A DNA stretch of 64,000 bases from Clarkia xantiana subsp. parviflora (lineage: Eukaryota; Streptophyta; Magnoliopsida; Myrtales; Onagraceae), in assembly GCA_036873135.1 (NCBI GenBank), contig JAPTYO010000020.1, positions 3,526,081-3,590,080 on the forward strand, given 5' to 3'. The translations under genes and the position numbers were made by a program. How positions within the stretch are numbered: position 1 is the first letter of the stretch; every line of letters starts with the position of its first letter. Below the pieces are notes generated by a model. It saw only the letters and a program-made list of their open reading frames with translations. It did not search any database and had not been told where the DNA came from. Shown here piece by piece: positions 1-12,669 of this stretch.

Positions 1-134
1 CAAACCGATGGCAATACAGCATAAGGAATGGGTGGGAAGACTTTTACACCAGAGCTGGACTAAAGGAATCAGATGAGCTGACTTTTGTGTTCGCTGGTGA
101 AGAAATGGTGTTTGTGGCAGTGGAACGTTCCTAA
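1..134 (+). CDS. B3 DNA-binding domain protein, C-terminal end (partial)
   Basis: The first full codon is at position 3 and a TAA stop lies at 132-134, so the gene starts left of the window. The 43 visible residues include a W-x-Y start, GWEDFYTRAGLKESDEL and TFVFAGEEMVFVAVERS. This is the usual end of a plant B3 fold: a strand, the GW-x-x-F helix, then lk-x-x-D and two hydrophobic strands. B3 proteins (REM, ARF, LAV and others) are nuclear transcription factors. The fragment is too short to name a subfamily, and the C terminus falls only a few residues after the fold. An AATAAA polyadenylation-type signal overlaps the stop (134-139). Confidence 0.6.
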   Translation, partial: NRWQYSIRNGWEDFYTRAGLKESDELTFVFAGEEMVFVAVERS

Positions 135-2050
135 TAAAATCTACGGCGTTAAATGGCACAACATTGGAGCCCAATGGGCGTGTATTATGTCTTTTTTTGG
201 GGTTTTTCAAACTATTAGGGATGTATGTTTCTCAATAAGTACGACTGAATGTTGCAATGGGTGTTCATCAAACTTATTTCCTGGTTTTCTTCTTAATGGG
301 GATATATGTGTCCCCTTGTGTGGATGTTTAAAAAATGATTCATAAAAGGCAATAACGACTATAAAAGAGCCATCGAGGATATTGAATCCAGTAGTAATAA
401 TTCAGCAGGAGCACATTATGCTTATACATATCTATTAGCTAGAATCTGAATGCAAACATTGTTAAAATAAAAATCATTCAATATTGCAGGAACCATGAAT
501 AAAATCATCAGAAGTTTGCCTTGTCTATTAAACTGCTCAGATCGACCAACTTGACACTCCTTTGCAACTACCTAAACATGATACAGACGAAATTGACTGG
601 GCAGAATGATGCAGATCGAGCGTTAAGCTATATGTCCGGAAAGGAAGCCTACTACCCACTCTTCAGTTTCCTCCGCTCTTATCGAAATTAACCAACTTGT
701 GATTTCATATATTGCTCAACACACCTGCTGTATCATTCACATTCCCGTTAACCTTGCAGATTATTTTACATAACCAAAACGTGTCCAACCAATTATCTGC
801 TTCGCTGGAATTTTTATAGTCACTCAACCATAAATTGAATGAAACCTAAACTGATTGAAAAATCCTTTTGCACCAAACACAAATGTATGTATCTACACTT
901 TCAAAAACTGTTTCTTGTTAAACAACATTCAATTCATCAGGATTGCATTAAAACAGAATGTAATGTTCGAAAATGAATGGCTATGGATGTATTGAACAGC
1001 AAATTAACACAATACAACAGTAATAGATGTTCAATTCATCAGTATCACTATCCACGTATCCATATACAACCAACAACACGTCTCATAATTATCAACAAAC
1101 AGACAATTGAAGCTTCATACTGCAAGATGAAAACAAGCTTCAGAATGGACTTGTCTGGCCTGTGAAATGGAGCAACCACATTCAAATCCCTCCTTCGAGA
1201 AGCGACAGCAGCGCAGCGGAATGATTCAGCAATGGAGGTAGGGAAGGAGGTAAGGGAAGGCGGGTGAAGAAGGATAAGGGGTAGCTCCGTCGAACTAGAC
1301 TACAGACCCAAAACGTAACGTATAGTAAAGGGCAAGTTCAAACGTCTGTTAAAACTTCACATCCGGTCTGGATAAATCTTCGAACCGTGGTCTAATTCAC
1401 TTAAGTGATGTGATATGATGTGACAAGAACCACTAAACCGCATTTTTTCTTTTTTAAACGAAATTACAAGTTTGCCATTAAATACAGACCTCTGATTGGT
1501 GGAAATTACGCCGCATCAAACAGCGGCCGTTCCATAGAGTGGTCCCAATATCCTTGTCCTTTGACCTTTAGGATTAGTATCCCTCAAGTCTTCTTCATTT
1601 GCCAAGTAGCCCTCAAACTTTAAAATTGGAGAACAAATCCTTACACAATAACAATCATTTCGCCACTTTGAATTTTTTATTATTATTTTAAGTAATGTTT
1701 ATTAGTTTAGCACTTCATTTCTTAATTAAAAAGTTAGGAGTTCAATTTTTGCAGAAACCATTTCAAATAGGATCTTAGAAAAAAAGAAAACTACAAAATT
1801 AATACACTCGGAACATGTATCGAGATTTTAACGATGAGACACCACTTTTTGAGGAAAAAATGAGTAAGACAGGAGATATGAATCCTCAAATTACAAGTTT
1901 AATTTGGATTTTTTTTTAAATAAACTTTCTTTTTATTTCCTAAAATATTAATTTAAAGAGTTAAAAAAATAACGAAATTAATTTAGGTATAAGTTTTAGA
2001 GATATGACTTGGGGCTAGTGTAGATTAAAATTAGTTTAGATGTAAATTAA
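135..2050. other. intergenic region with no supported gene
   Basis: The first few hundred bases are probably the 3' UTR of the B3 gene. At about 1195-1290 there is a purine-rich plus strand (pyrimidine-rich minus strand) of the kind often seen in plant 5' leaders. I could not extend it into a convincing reading frame on the minus strand. The stretch at 1660-2050 is AT-rich and is probably the distal promoter of the E2 gene. Open frames here are short and have no recognisable motifs. Confidence 0.5.
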
Positions 2051-2180
2051 ATATGCTAATTCATTTCAAGAACTCTCTTCTTTGTTTATGTTTTGGTTTG
2101 GCGTCTGCATCTTCCTGGGAAGTGGACGAAACCATTAGCATTAGCTGAGCTCCCACAATCAAGACGGACAGTGGGCGGAC

Positions 2181-5100
2181 ATGGCATTGTTTCGGCTTCG
2201 GAATCCGGCGATCTCTCGGGGAGTTTCTCTTCTCCGAGCTCGATATCTCTCCTCCTCTCTTAGATTTGTCTCTCGGTACTCTCTCTCTTGCCGATCATTT
2301 TGATTTTGCGTGATTCATTCGACAAATCATTTCTTTTGGGGTGTTTCTTGTCGGCGATGCCTGTGCAATAGCTTGTAGGCGCTTTACTTTAGCAGCTGAC
2401 TAGAATCTGGCAGTTTTATAGTCATACCGGTGTTTCTTGTCGTCGACGCCTGTGAAGTAACTGACTTCACCTTTTAGTACTTTCTTGTTCCTTGTTTGTG
2501 CAGCTCCTCTAATGGGAGGAATCCTTCCGTGCTTGTGGATGAAATGATGATAAGGTGCATAGCACTTGCTTTCTGCTTTTATTGAATTTATTGGCTTTGG
2601 TCACCACTTGGATCATATTGTAGAATTGGTACAATTCTGCAACTGTTCCACTGAACTAACATGCTAGTGAGTTGTAGTTTAGATGCTCATTTTTCTATAT
2701 TCATGCCATAATTGGGGGTTTGGTTTTCGGGATTGGAGATGCTTAGTTCCTATTTTCCTGTTGGGTGTTCGATTCATCGAACTTGATACTCGTTTCGCTT
2801 CCTAAGTATGGTTAAAAATGAAGTGATACTATGCATAATAAGCTCATAGAAACATGAGCTTCGTTGTCATATTCACATGCATACTTCTGGCTCTACTTCT
2901 AAGTGGTAATAATGGGATGCCAGGCGTGCTTCTATTTCGTCGCTCATCGGAGTTCAAGATAATTCTTTGAGGCAAAAGGTTAGTTATAATCCATTTATTC
3001 ATTGTAAAATTGTTATTCAATTCTGATCTTTTTACTGTTTTGTAGTTACAAATTGGTCTACGACATTTCTCATCTGGAGGTACATACCTTATCTACTACA
3101 ATTCTTTCATTGGGAAATTTATAGCATAGGCTGGGTGTTTACAGTAAGCAAGCATACGAGATCGTGGCATATTTCCATTTAGAGACTACGGTTCACCTAT
3201 CTCTTTAAGTAAAAGCTGATTAAGCATATCTAATGATCTTATGAGAATGAGCTTAGTATAAACACACAACTTACACAGAATTAGTCCTTGCAATGGAGGT
3301 GGGGTGAAACTTGTTTTACTTATTGTGCTCTGTTATGTTTCAAAGCAATTATGTGGCTAGTGTCTAGTGAACTTTTTTTCTTCTCACAATGTTTGTGATT
3401 TCCCCTTAACTAAATCCGTTTTCCCTTTTGTGAGCTGTTTTTGTTTTAGTTTACTGAATCAATTTCCATTGAGGTGGTCATAATTATTTGAAAGTTCAAG
3501 AATCGGCCACTTGCTGTTGCTTTACGTATGACCGGCTTTTATCCCAGTTGAGCCTCTTATTATTATTATTATTATTTTAAGATAACAAAAAATTCTTATT
3601 ATTATTCATTTCCGGCCTCTCCTGACAATATATGTCTCGTAGACTCTATACTGAATTAGATGTCAATGCTATGACATGTATAAGTATCTATTTTTGCATG
3701 TAATGATCTAATATAATGAAGCAGTGTTTCAGGTCATTCAGATTATGAACTGTATAATCGGTTGCAAAATTGACTTACCATTGAGATATCTTTTACTGTA
3801 GATGTTCCTCATGCCATTCTCGGGATGCCAGCCTTGTCCCCTACAATGGTAAAACAAAATTTTTCTGTAATTCTATCTATTTTATAGCTCAATTGTTTTG
3901 CATCTAGAAGGAATCTAATGGTTTATGTTTGTTACACTTCCACAGAATCAAGGCAATATAGCAAAATGGAGGAAAAAAGAAGGAGACAGAGTGAGTAGGG
4001 AAAGAATTTTATAGTTCTAAGACTTTTTGGGCTAATCACCTCTATACAGTACTTAGGGACTTATAGTAACATGAATTTTCTAGTCTTGTTTACACTAACC
4101 AGCTTATGTCTATCACAGATAGAAGTAGGTGATATTTTGTGCGAGATAGAGACAGACAAAGCAACACTTGAGTTTGAAAGTCTTGAGGAGGGGTAATTTT
4201 GTCTCCTTAGCAGCTTTTTTGCTATACTTACTTTGAATGATTAGCTACTATTGATGACTCGTATGTAAACGGGTCATCAACTGACTCAACTCCTTATTTC
4301 ATGCATTTAATCCATGATGGCCTTGAGTTCGTTATACCTTAGTTTAAAATCCAGATACTGCAAATGCTCTTCTCAGTCTTTGTATTATTTTCAATGCTGT
4401 TATTACAATCCTGGTCTTTAAGTTGGGGTGACTTTATGGAACTCATTCAATTTAAGTGTATCTCTGTTTAAGTGATTTTTAATTTGTTTTTATTTGATAT
4501 ATTTGCAATAAATGCTCTGCAGTTTTTTGGCCAAGATTCTGGTGCCTGAAGGTTCAAAGGATGTCCCTGTAGGACAACCTATTTGCATAACGGTACTTTC
4601 CTCATTCTTCATAAGAGACGCCATCCTATCTACAATGAATTTATATAGGAAATACCCTTTTAATTTTCAATTATTCTTATCACAATGCATTCTGAAATAT
4701 GCTATATTATTATTGGGAGCTATTTATATGGTCTTCAAATTTCTACAAGATGTTTTCTTGAGAGTAGATTCCATTTATGTGCTATTGTCATTAAATCTGG
4801 TAGACTCTGTCACTTACTTCAATGTCTGCATTGTGGTGGTTCAAGGTCGAGGAGGCAGATGATATAAAAAAAGTTCCTGCTTCTGCCGCTGGAGGTTCAG
4901 ATCCCGCAACAGAAAAAGTCTCTGATCATAATGTAAAAAGTGATGATGGTATCCAGGAAACTAGCACGTCTAGTATAAACGCAGCAGAACTTCCTCCACA
5001 TATTGTCATTGGAATGCCAGCATTATCTCCCACAATGGTAATCAAATGATGTTACAGTTTAAATTTGATAACACTTGATAATTGATATGTGAGCTTAATC

Positions 5101-8100
5101 TGACTTAATGCAATTGCAGAACCAAGGGAACATATTCAAATGGAGGAAAAAAGAAGGAGAAAAGGTCAGCCTTTTCCATCATTTTGCAGTCAACTTGGTA
5201 GTTTAAAATAGCTGCTAATTTGATCGTTCTTATTATTTTTCAGATTGAAGTTGGCGACATAATATGTGAGATAGAAACAGATAAAGCAACGTTAGAATTT
5301 GAAAGTCTTGAAGAAGGGTAACTTTCTAGACTCATAATTTAATTCAGTGCATATAGTTCTTAGTTTAAAAATGTTTGCCACCCATAACTTTTGTTTCCAC
5401 TTGATTTCGCTGTGTTTGTCTACATGCTTTACTATAAGACTATCATCTGTCTTTGATTCTTATCCTAAGATTTTATTCTTTTAGATTCTCACTATACTTT
5501 TAATAATTTGCTTTTCCATTTATATGTGCCTCCAATAATTTTTAGCTATGTTGCTTGCACCGTTGTTGTTAAAGATATTATAGCCATTTAAAGATCAACA
5601 ATCATATAAACCATTTGTTTTAGGACTCCATGATTTTTAGACCCTTTTATTTGTACAATTATATTTTAATTTTCTTTGAACTGTTTGCAAAGTAATGTTT
5701 TTACCCTTGAAAATGCTGTTGACAGTTACTTGGCGAAGATTGTAGCACCAGACGGTTCCAAGGATGTACCTGTTGGGCAACCAATTGCAATAACAGTGAG
5801 TTATAATTATGATATGCACATATCAATACTTGTGCTGGCTTGTAGTTTTTCCTTAAAATATTTTCCTCGTGATATTTGAGTTGTAGAGTGTTTTGCTTGT
5901 CATATTTGCGGAATGTTTGATTCTTAGGAAACGGATAAAATGCCCATTCTAATATTTGCAAGGTTGAGGATCCAGATGACATTGAAGCTGTGAAGAATTC
6001 ATCGTTCAGTGGCTCTGTCGAAGAGGAAAAGCCTGCCCATCAAGTAGCAAAGACTGAAGTTAAGGCGGGGAAGTCTGCCTTCTCAAGGATCAGTCCAGCT
6101 GCAAAGATGCTCATTGCAGAACATGGATTAGACTCATCATCATTAGAGGCTACAGGTGCTCATGGAACCTTGCTAAAAGGAGACGTTCTAGCTGCAATCA
6201 GTTCTGGAAAAGCATCTACAAAATCCTCTTCATCTAAAGAGAGGACGCCTTCACCTGAAGTTAAACCTCTTTCTAAAGCCACCGTATCAGCCGATTCAGC
6301 GTCTCGGGAAAAGCAGACAGATTCTTTCGAAGATCTACCAAATAGTCAAATTCGCAAGGTTCGTATTTGTCAAGCTAATTATGTTTAAGGCTGCGTTTCG
6401 TGCATTGGCTATGCAAGTAAAAAGAGTTCGGTTTAGGGAAATTAATCTAGACATTATACCGATATTTCTATCTATCTCTTCTAGAACACCTTACACAGCC
6501 AAATTGCCCGTCCCATATAGTCTTCACTTCCAAGTTCAACTTTTTTTTTTTCCTAATTTATTTATTTTATATGTGAAGACATGGCTTCCTAGGGGATGAA
6601 AGGTTGCCAAAAATATCTATCATTAGTTCTCAAATACATTTTAACTTGCAGCTTTCTTTGTTTTAGGTTATAGCGAAAAGATTGTTGGAGTCAAAGCAAA
6701 ATACCCCACATTTGTACTTGTCCACAGGTTGGTGTTATTAACTAGCATAAACTCTGCCATTGACCGATCAATCAACTGAAGCTTCTTTTTTTCTACTGCA
6801 GATGTTACACTTGATCCTCTACTTTCATTTAGGAAGGAACTCAAAGGTACAATGACAGTCTATGACGCTCCTTCACTTTTTTGGAAAGGAAAATGGAGTT
6901 CCGAAAGGAAGTTCTGGTTTGTTCCGATATGTGTCTGAGTGGCATGTAATGTAATTTTTTACAACTTCTAAGGGTAAATTAATTACCCGCACGTTTGGAA
7001 TAAATCGGAGTTTTTCTTCAGAACTTCTATCAACGCTCTTTTGGAAAACAGAAAAGGATCTTGGGGTGCCCTATTTTCACAATAAATTTTTTGAGCTTCT
7101 TCTTTTGCAGAGCAGCATGACGTCAAAGTTTCTGTAAATGATATTGTCATCAAGGCTGTGGCCGTAGCACTAAGGAATGTACCAGGAGCAAATGGTGAGA
7201 CATCATTATCTTTACTTTTGTAGCTTAGCGGCAAGTTATTAGTATTAATCTTGGCTGATGTTATGATAAAGTTTTCTAAAGGTCAAATACTGAAAGAAAA
7301 TTTTGCAAAATGCTGCATAAGTTGGTGAAGTTTAAGTTTACGTACAGGTGCTAAACTGTGACTGAAACTAAAAGAGAGAAAGATTTGTATAAATAATCTC
7401 TTGGTTTCTGCTCTGGTCAGATAGTTTGTTTCTGATACCAGTGAGATTTGACATTTGCATGCTTTTGCTTAGAGGAACAAACTGATTAAATGCTCAAAAG
7501 TCATGATTCTTTGAAGTACATTTGGGTCTGTATTTCCTACATACCCCAAACTTTCATATGTAATTAAATGGAAAAATGGGAAAGGCTGATCAGCTGTTCT
7601 GGTGTTGCAGCCTTTTGGGATGTTAATAAGGAGGAGATTGTTCTATGTGATTCCGTTGATATTGCAATTGCAGTTGCTACTGAAAAGGTACTTGTGCAAA
7701 TCCAACCTTACTTTACTAGATGAATTTTCATCATGATATGTATTTATGTTCGTTCTTGTGATACAGGGTTTGATGACTCCAATCATAAAAAATGCTGATC
7801 AGAAAACCATTTCATCAATTTCTGCAGAGGTGCTAGATCTTTCTGAAGTTATGATTGATCGTCTTTTACTCTTTTACTTGTTGAGTTCAGTTTGTGATTT
7901 AGAGACCCCTATTTTTGTAGACCTGACTCTCTTAGTTAATTCATGATGGGGATAAATGACGTTGCAGGTGAAAGAATTGGCAGAAAAGGCACGGACGGGG
8001 AAACTAAAACCTCATGAGTTTCAAGGAGGAACTTTTAGGTTTGTTACTTTCCGTCATTAACTACATAAGGCATTATCACGACGACTAGATTTGTAGAAAG

Positions 8101-9344
8101 GTCATTGATTTCTGATGTTTTTCAAAACTCTTGCAGCATTTCAAACCTGGGGATGTATCCAGTGGACAATTTTTGTGCAATTATTAATCCCCCTCAGGTA
8201 TGATATCTATCATTTTTAATAGGGTTAATAACCTAAAAACAGTCACAGTTATAGGTCATGTTGCTAATCGTTGTCCCAAATTTAAAATTTTGATATTTGG
8301 TGTCCCAACTATCAGATTGGTTAATTTTCACATTTCTCTCTTAAAATTGACGGAATAAAAATATGTTTTTTAAGCATCAAATAAGCCTAAACTATGAGCA
8401 ACAAATATGATATTTTGAAAAAGTGGAAAAAAAAAAACATGTTTTGTCGCTTAAAACGCCAATTTTAACAGTTTAATGCCAAAATCAATAAAAAAAAAAA
8501 GTGAAAAGTAACACATCTGATAGTTGGGACACCGAATATCAACATTCTAAATCTCGAACAGCGATTAACAACATTACATATAGTTGGGACTGTTTTTAGG
8601 TTCTTAACCCTTTTTAATATCAGTCCGCTCTGAAGAATCAAATGCTGTAAGTTTTTCCACTATTTCTATCTATATTCCGAGAAAGCTCGTTATTTGAAAT
8701 CCGAAGGCACTAAATTTCCATTGTGAATGCATTGAGTTTCTCATTCCAATCAAGATGTTTATATCGGACCTCTCTAGATCCTCAAGAATGCCCGAACTTA
8801 GTTCACTGATAATCAAATAGCTTTTAAAAATGTATCCATGTGGCTTGTCATTGAAGTTATTTGTTCTGTTTCCTTTTATATATGTTTTCGTCTTCCTTTA
8901 CAGGCGGGTATACTCGCAGTTGGCAGGGGGAACAAAGTTGTTGAACCAGTCACCGGAGCTGATGGTAAGACGTTAATAATATTTACCGGCATTTCTTAAC
9001 TTCAAATCCGATGTTCGAATATCTAAAATCGTACTTTTTCATCAGGAATTGAGAAGCCTGCAATCATCAACAAAATGAACTTGACCTTATCTGCAGATCA
9101 CCGAGTATTTGATGGCAAAGTCGCCGGTAATTTTTCACTTCCTAATGATTTAGAATTTAAATCCCACCCATACAATTCACATTTCAATTCCAACCATGAT
9201 GATGAATAGATATGATTCAGCCGCATCATTCAAAATGTAAAATCAAAACTAAAAACAGAGTAACCGAAAGAAGCATGGTTTGCAGGTGAATTTCTTTCAG
9301 TGGTTCGGTTGAACTTCAGTGACATGAGAAGGCTTCTGCTCTAA
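2181..9344 (+). CDS. LTA3: dihydrolipoyllysine acetyltransferase (E2) of mitochondrial pyruvate dehydrogenase, two lipoyl domains
   Basis: E2 transfers acetyl groups from lipoamide to CoA in the mitochondrial pyruvate dehydrogenase complex. I read 23 coding exons: 2181-2275, 2504-2554, 2924-2978, 3046-3079, 3802-3848, 3946-3990, 4119-4192, 4523-4592, 4846-5037, 5120-5164, 5244-5317, 5726-5795, 5963-6358, 6667-6727, 6802-6846, 7111-7194, 7611-7687, 7767-7829, 7968-8038, 8137-8197, 8904-8964, 9046-9126, 9286-9344. All introns are GT-AG and the total is 1911 nt, or 636 residues. The N terminus is Arg/Ser-rich with few acidic residues, as in a mitochondrial presequence. Lipoyl domains 1 and 2 have ETDKAT with Lys123 and Lys250. 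The E3-binding domain is about 324-361. The catalytic domain from about 415 has DHRVFDG with His609 and Asp613. The two lipoyl domains match Arabidopsis LTA3 rather than single-domain E2s. It looks intact. Confidence 0.93.
6888..7038. mobile_element. miniature element in intron 15 of the E2 gene
   Basis: The segment starts ggaaaatggagttccgaa and ends with cagaacttctatcaacgctc, an imperfect inverted repeat. It shares the internal phrase tgtgtctgag and the general layout with the pair of elements at 14856-15155. The 9-mer ttttggaaa occurs on both sides (6879-6887 and 7039-7047), which fits a target duplication. The bases are low in complexity, so chance is possible. No coding capacity. Confidence 0.45.
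8222..8610. mobile_element. Mutator-like fold-back MITE in intron 20 of the E2 gene
   Basis: The arms are long inverted repeats. The first about 110 bases (gggttaataacctaaaaaca onwards) match the reverse complement of the last about 110 bases (ending taggttcttaaccc) with few differences. The element is flanked by the perfect 9-mer tttttaata at 8213-8221 and 8611-8619. A 9-bp duplication with long terminal inverted repeats is the signature of Mutator-like elements. At 389 bp with no ORF, it is non-autonomous. Confidence 0.8.
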
Positions 9345-10257
9345 TGACTTGCTCTACAAGTAACAGAGACCGGAATCCAGTCGAGTCTTCAGCTTGCAGC
9401 AGCAACAGCCTGATTTATTTTTCTCGGAGCAAAATGCATTATTCTTTGGTTCTGTTAAGAGGAACCTAAACTAAAAGGCAGAGTTTTGAGTTGCTTCAGC
9501 GTTTAGGTAAATTTGTGGATAAACAACAATAAGAAAGTTGCTGCGCATAAGAAAGGATACACGAGTCTAATTGTTAATCCTTGTAAGGGTGGAATTCAAA
9601 TTCCTATTCCGAACCTTTTTTTGCACTTAAATATCCTTTTTATATTAATATTCGGTATCTCTAACTATATTGATTTTCACTTTTCTCTTAGAATTGATAA
9701 AATAAAATCATATTTATAAGTATCAAATAAGGATAAATTTTACTAGCAACAAATCAAATACATAAAAATTATGTTATTTCTTAAAACCCAAATAAGTAAA
9801 AAATAAAAGTGAAAAATAACAATCTGATAATCGGAACACATAGCCTATAGTTGTGACTTTGTATCTCTGAAGTTCCATATATATCCATCCAAGAATAAAA
9901 AACATATGATTCTTACAAGTATCATGACTATTACAGATCCTCTTCTACAGAAAATATACACTAAAAGCAACTTTTGTAGCTTCACCCTTACCATACCACC
10001 CAAACTCAAACCAAAAACACTTCTAACAATGGCAACATTACATCTCTAAGTAAATCAATGATAATAAACCATACAAGTGAGTGGTAATAGAGTTGAAACA
10101 AACAGTTTTGTGGCATCAGCCAGCATCAGGAAAGACCCCTTCTTGAGCCTTGATCCTTGTCCACCACCAGTAAAGCCATGGTTTTTATCGAAAATACACG
10201 TATTTTACACCGAACAACTCGACCATACCTTGATCAGGTGGGTTTTTCCCATATAAC
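9345..10257. other. convergent 3' regions of the E2 gene (+) and the DUF668 gene (-)
   Basis: The E2 gene and the minus-strand gene ending at 10258 are convergent, so this 900-bp interval holds two 3' UTRs plus the decayed MITE at 9590-9862. I see no further gene. Confidence 0.5.
9590..9862. mobile_element. decayed copy of the same fold-back MITE family, just 3' of the E2 gene
   Basis: The interior matches the intron-20 element in order: a ttttcac-tttctct block, then a caaataag block, then aagtgaaaa-taac followed by atctgata. The outer arms are eroded and a piece of the right arm appears deleted. No clean target duplication is visible. Confidence 0.5.
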
Positions 10258-11889
10258 TCAACCTTGCATTTCCAAATACTCATCAAACACTCGACCACTC
10301 GTGCTACCGATCATGGTTTGTTGATTGAGTTCTCGCCCGAACCTCCAAATATAGTTCAACCCGACAAGAAGCTCCGTGACAATGGCCTCGGTCTTCTCCT
10401 GGTTAGCAAAGTACAATGTCTGCACTAAAAGCACATTAGTCTTGGACACCAAGTTTTGCTGCTCAAAGCTCCTCTCCGACTGCCACCTAATCATGTTATG
10501 AGCAAGCGGGCCCAGCCACTCGAGTATTCCCGATATAGCCTCGCTCCATTCTCCCGCTAGATCGGTGTCATAAACCGACTTGGAAGAAGCAAGGCCTTTA
10601 GCATAAGGCTTCAACTTTGCTCTCAGGGAAGACCTCACATTTGCAGGTAACATATTGTAGAGATCGTCTCTTGCATCAAGACCGATCAAATGTGGTGAAG
10701 CCGCAAGTTTCTCGATCACAATGATGACATTCGCGTAATGGAGGGCTAACCCGGAAGAGCCTAGGGTTTCCGGAAGGGGGTTTAGGAGCTTCGACTTTGA
10801 ACTGAAGGTCGAAACCGTACTTTCATCATCAACATTGTCTAAGAGACCTTTCATGGGTGTAGTCATAAATTGTGTACTGTGTTTGGTGGTTGTTTTCTTA
10901 CCTTTGAGGAACTTGCTAGCTCCGAACAAAGGTCCTGACTGTGTCGATTTCCTCATTGGACCCGAATGTACATCATTGTGTTTCTTGTTTGTTCCGGAGA
11001 TTTGGGCATTGGTTACTTTATGGAGGGGTTGTCCGAGAGGACCCGAGTAGAAATTTTTCGATAAATTCACCTTTGAGGGAGGACCAAGTGGGCCCGATAA
11101 AGAATACCGAGCATGGACATTTTCTGATGGGTGGATGACCGGTCGATAAATACTTTCTTTCGTATCCTTGACATCTGCCCCGAACCGATCCACAACCTGC
11201 TGAATCCCAAAAACCAATTTTACCCTCACAAATATCGTGAATAAAGACCTAGCCAGTAGCTTCACTGCATAATCGTAGCTCCTATTCCAAAGCGACATCT
11301 CTTGGAGAGTCCTAACCTCGTGCCGCTTCCAAACCACCTTTTTCTGATACTCGAGTAAAGTTGAGGGGTCAGTTTCCGACCCCTTCATTCTCCTCAGTGT
11401 TTGCTCGAGCTCAGATAAAACCTCCATCTCTTGGTATAAATTAGCATTCACAGAGATAAACCTCTCCATTTTCTTCACCTTTTTTTCCATCTTCTTCCAT
11501 GAAAACTTCCATCCACACGGATCGAACCCTACTCCCATCATATCTTCAAAGAACGTCTCGAAGCTCCTCAGGCTCAAGTCGCTACACTTTGGCCCGAGCC
11601 TTGAAACTGACCTCGCCACGTGTCCGAGGTTCTCAATGATCTCATAGCATATTAACCGTACAATGAAATCTTCGTTCTCTGATACGAGTTTCTTGATCCC
11701 GACTGAATCTGCAATCTCTTGTCTTAACCTCTTTACGTTCTTATCGGTTAGAGATTGCCAGAGATGGACTACTTTCGACATCAAGCTAGCAAATTCAAAT
11801 GCTAAGACACCAATCACCGCCTTTTGGGTGATTACTTCGTTCTTCTTGGATTTTCCCCATAGATTACGAAACCAAGAGTCTGCCACCAT
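10258..11889 (-). CDS. DUF3475/DUF668 family protein (PSK-SIMULATOR-related)
   Basis: A single coding exon of 543 residues. The N-terminal region (about 25-85) has GVLAFEFASLMSKVVHLWQ, the DUF3475 signature. The C-terminal part (about 385-470) has LALHYANVIIVIEKLAASP followed by LDARDDLYNMLP, the DUF668 signature. A Ser/Gly/Pro-rich linker (about 260-345) joins them, and residues 125-170 are Lys/Glu-rich and probably helical. Plant relatives include the PSK SIMULATOR proteins, linked to phytosulfokine-dependent growth, and a shorter subgroup of similar length. This one starts MVADSWF rather than Met-Gly, so the N-myristoylation site of PSI1-type proteins is absent and it fits the shorter subgroup. 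Molecular function is unknown. The start is the first ATG after a 5' leader intron. Confidence 0.85.
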   Translation of the reverse strand: MVADSWFRNLWGKSKKNEVITQKAVIGVLAFEFASLMSKVVHLWQSLTDKNVKRLRQEIADSVGIKKLVSENEDFIVRLICYEIIENLGHVARSVSRLGPKCSDLSLRSFETFFEDMMGVGFDPCGWKFSWKKMEKKVKKMERFISVNANLYQEMEVLSELEQTLRRMKGSETDPSTLLEYQKKVVWKRHEVRTLQEMSLWNRSYDYAVKLLARSLFTIFVRVKLVFGIQQVVDRFGADVKDTKESIYRPVIHPSENVHARYSLSGPLGPPSKVNLSKNFYSGPLGQPLHKVTNAQISGTNKKHNDVHSGPMRKSTQSGPLFGASKFLKGKKTTTKHSTQFMTTPMKGLLDNVDDESTVSTFSSKSKLLNPLPETLGSSGLALHYANVIIVIEKLAASPHLIGLDARDDLYNMLPANVRSSLRAKLKPYAKGLASSKSVYDTDLAGEWSEAISGILEWLGPLAHNMIRWQSERSFEQQNLVSKTNVLLVQTLYFANQEKTEAIVTELLVGLNYIWRFGRELNQQTMIGSTSGRVFDEYLEMQG

Positions 11890-11957
11890 CTTACTTGTGT
11901 ATTCACTGTCTGGTAAAACTGCATTTACGCCGACTCCAACATCGAATTTGATCTATT

Positions 11958-12537
11958 CTGTAAAAAATCAAGATAAATAAATAAAAATGTCATGAAACAT
12001 CCAGAAACAATCAAAGCATATATTGTTTTGGCCAAAATCAACCAAAGCATCATTTACTCAAAAGTTGCAACAAGCTTCCAAATTTGAGACATTAGAACAA
12101 AAACCCAGAAGAATCATCACAGAAACCCTAGACAGAATAACCATCACAGAAAGTCAAATTAGGCGTTCTTACTAAATTTGGGCACAAAATTAAGAGACGA
12201 GAACTCAATTAACCATTAAAATGGAGAACAGAAAAAATTCTAAATTCATTGAGCTTCATGTCCTTCCTCAAGAGCTTTTTCTGCTGGTAGATCCTTCCAT
12301 TACACACATTCAAGGTTGCTCGATAGAAGAAGAACTAAGTTTCATACTCAGATAACTGATCAAAATATTTGACGATTCTTTTGATTTGATCGAAAAACAG
12401 AAACACATCAAACATTCCAGTCATCCGAAAATGAAGAACATCCATGGCGAGAGGAACAAAGGGCGGAAAATACAGATTCAGTCTTGTATATACTCGATAC
12501 ACACAACTAGAAAAGAGAAATCTGTTGAGAAACTAAC
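11958..12537 (-). other. 5' leader intron of the DUF668 gene
   Basis: On the minus strand, a donor (gatatcgctg then gttagt) at 12537 and an acceptor (ttttttacag) ending at 11958 bracket about 580 bases. The leader exon upstream (about 12538-12660) is TC-rich on the minus strand, as plant 5' leaders often are. The acceptor lies 68 bases upstream of the ATG. Leader introns are common in this class of plant genes. Confidence 0.6.
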
Positions 12538-12669
12538 CAGCGATATCAAGAAGGTGGTAGAATCAGCTCCTGGCTCCGGCAGCGTCAGCTGAGAGAGAGA
12601 AGTAGAGGAGGTGAGGAGGAAGGTGCAGTGGAGAGTGAGGAGGAGGCACATGTAATGTAAGAAGCCGAA

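Noticed and set aside
4512..4862. 116-codon open frame
   Set aside because: Reads through a lipoyl-domain exon into an intron of the E2 gene. The spliced model explains it.
10835..11050. Plus-strand open frames within 10835-11138
   Set aside because: Shadows of the minus-strand DUF668 coding exon.
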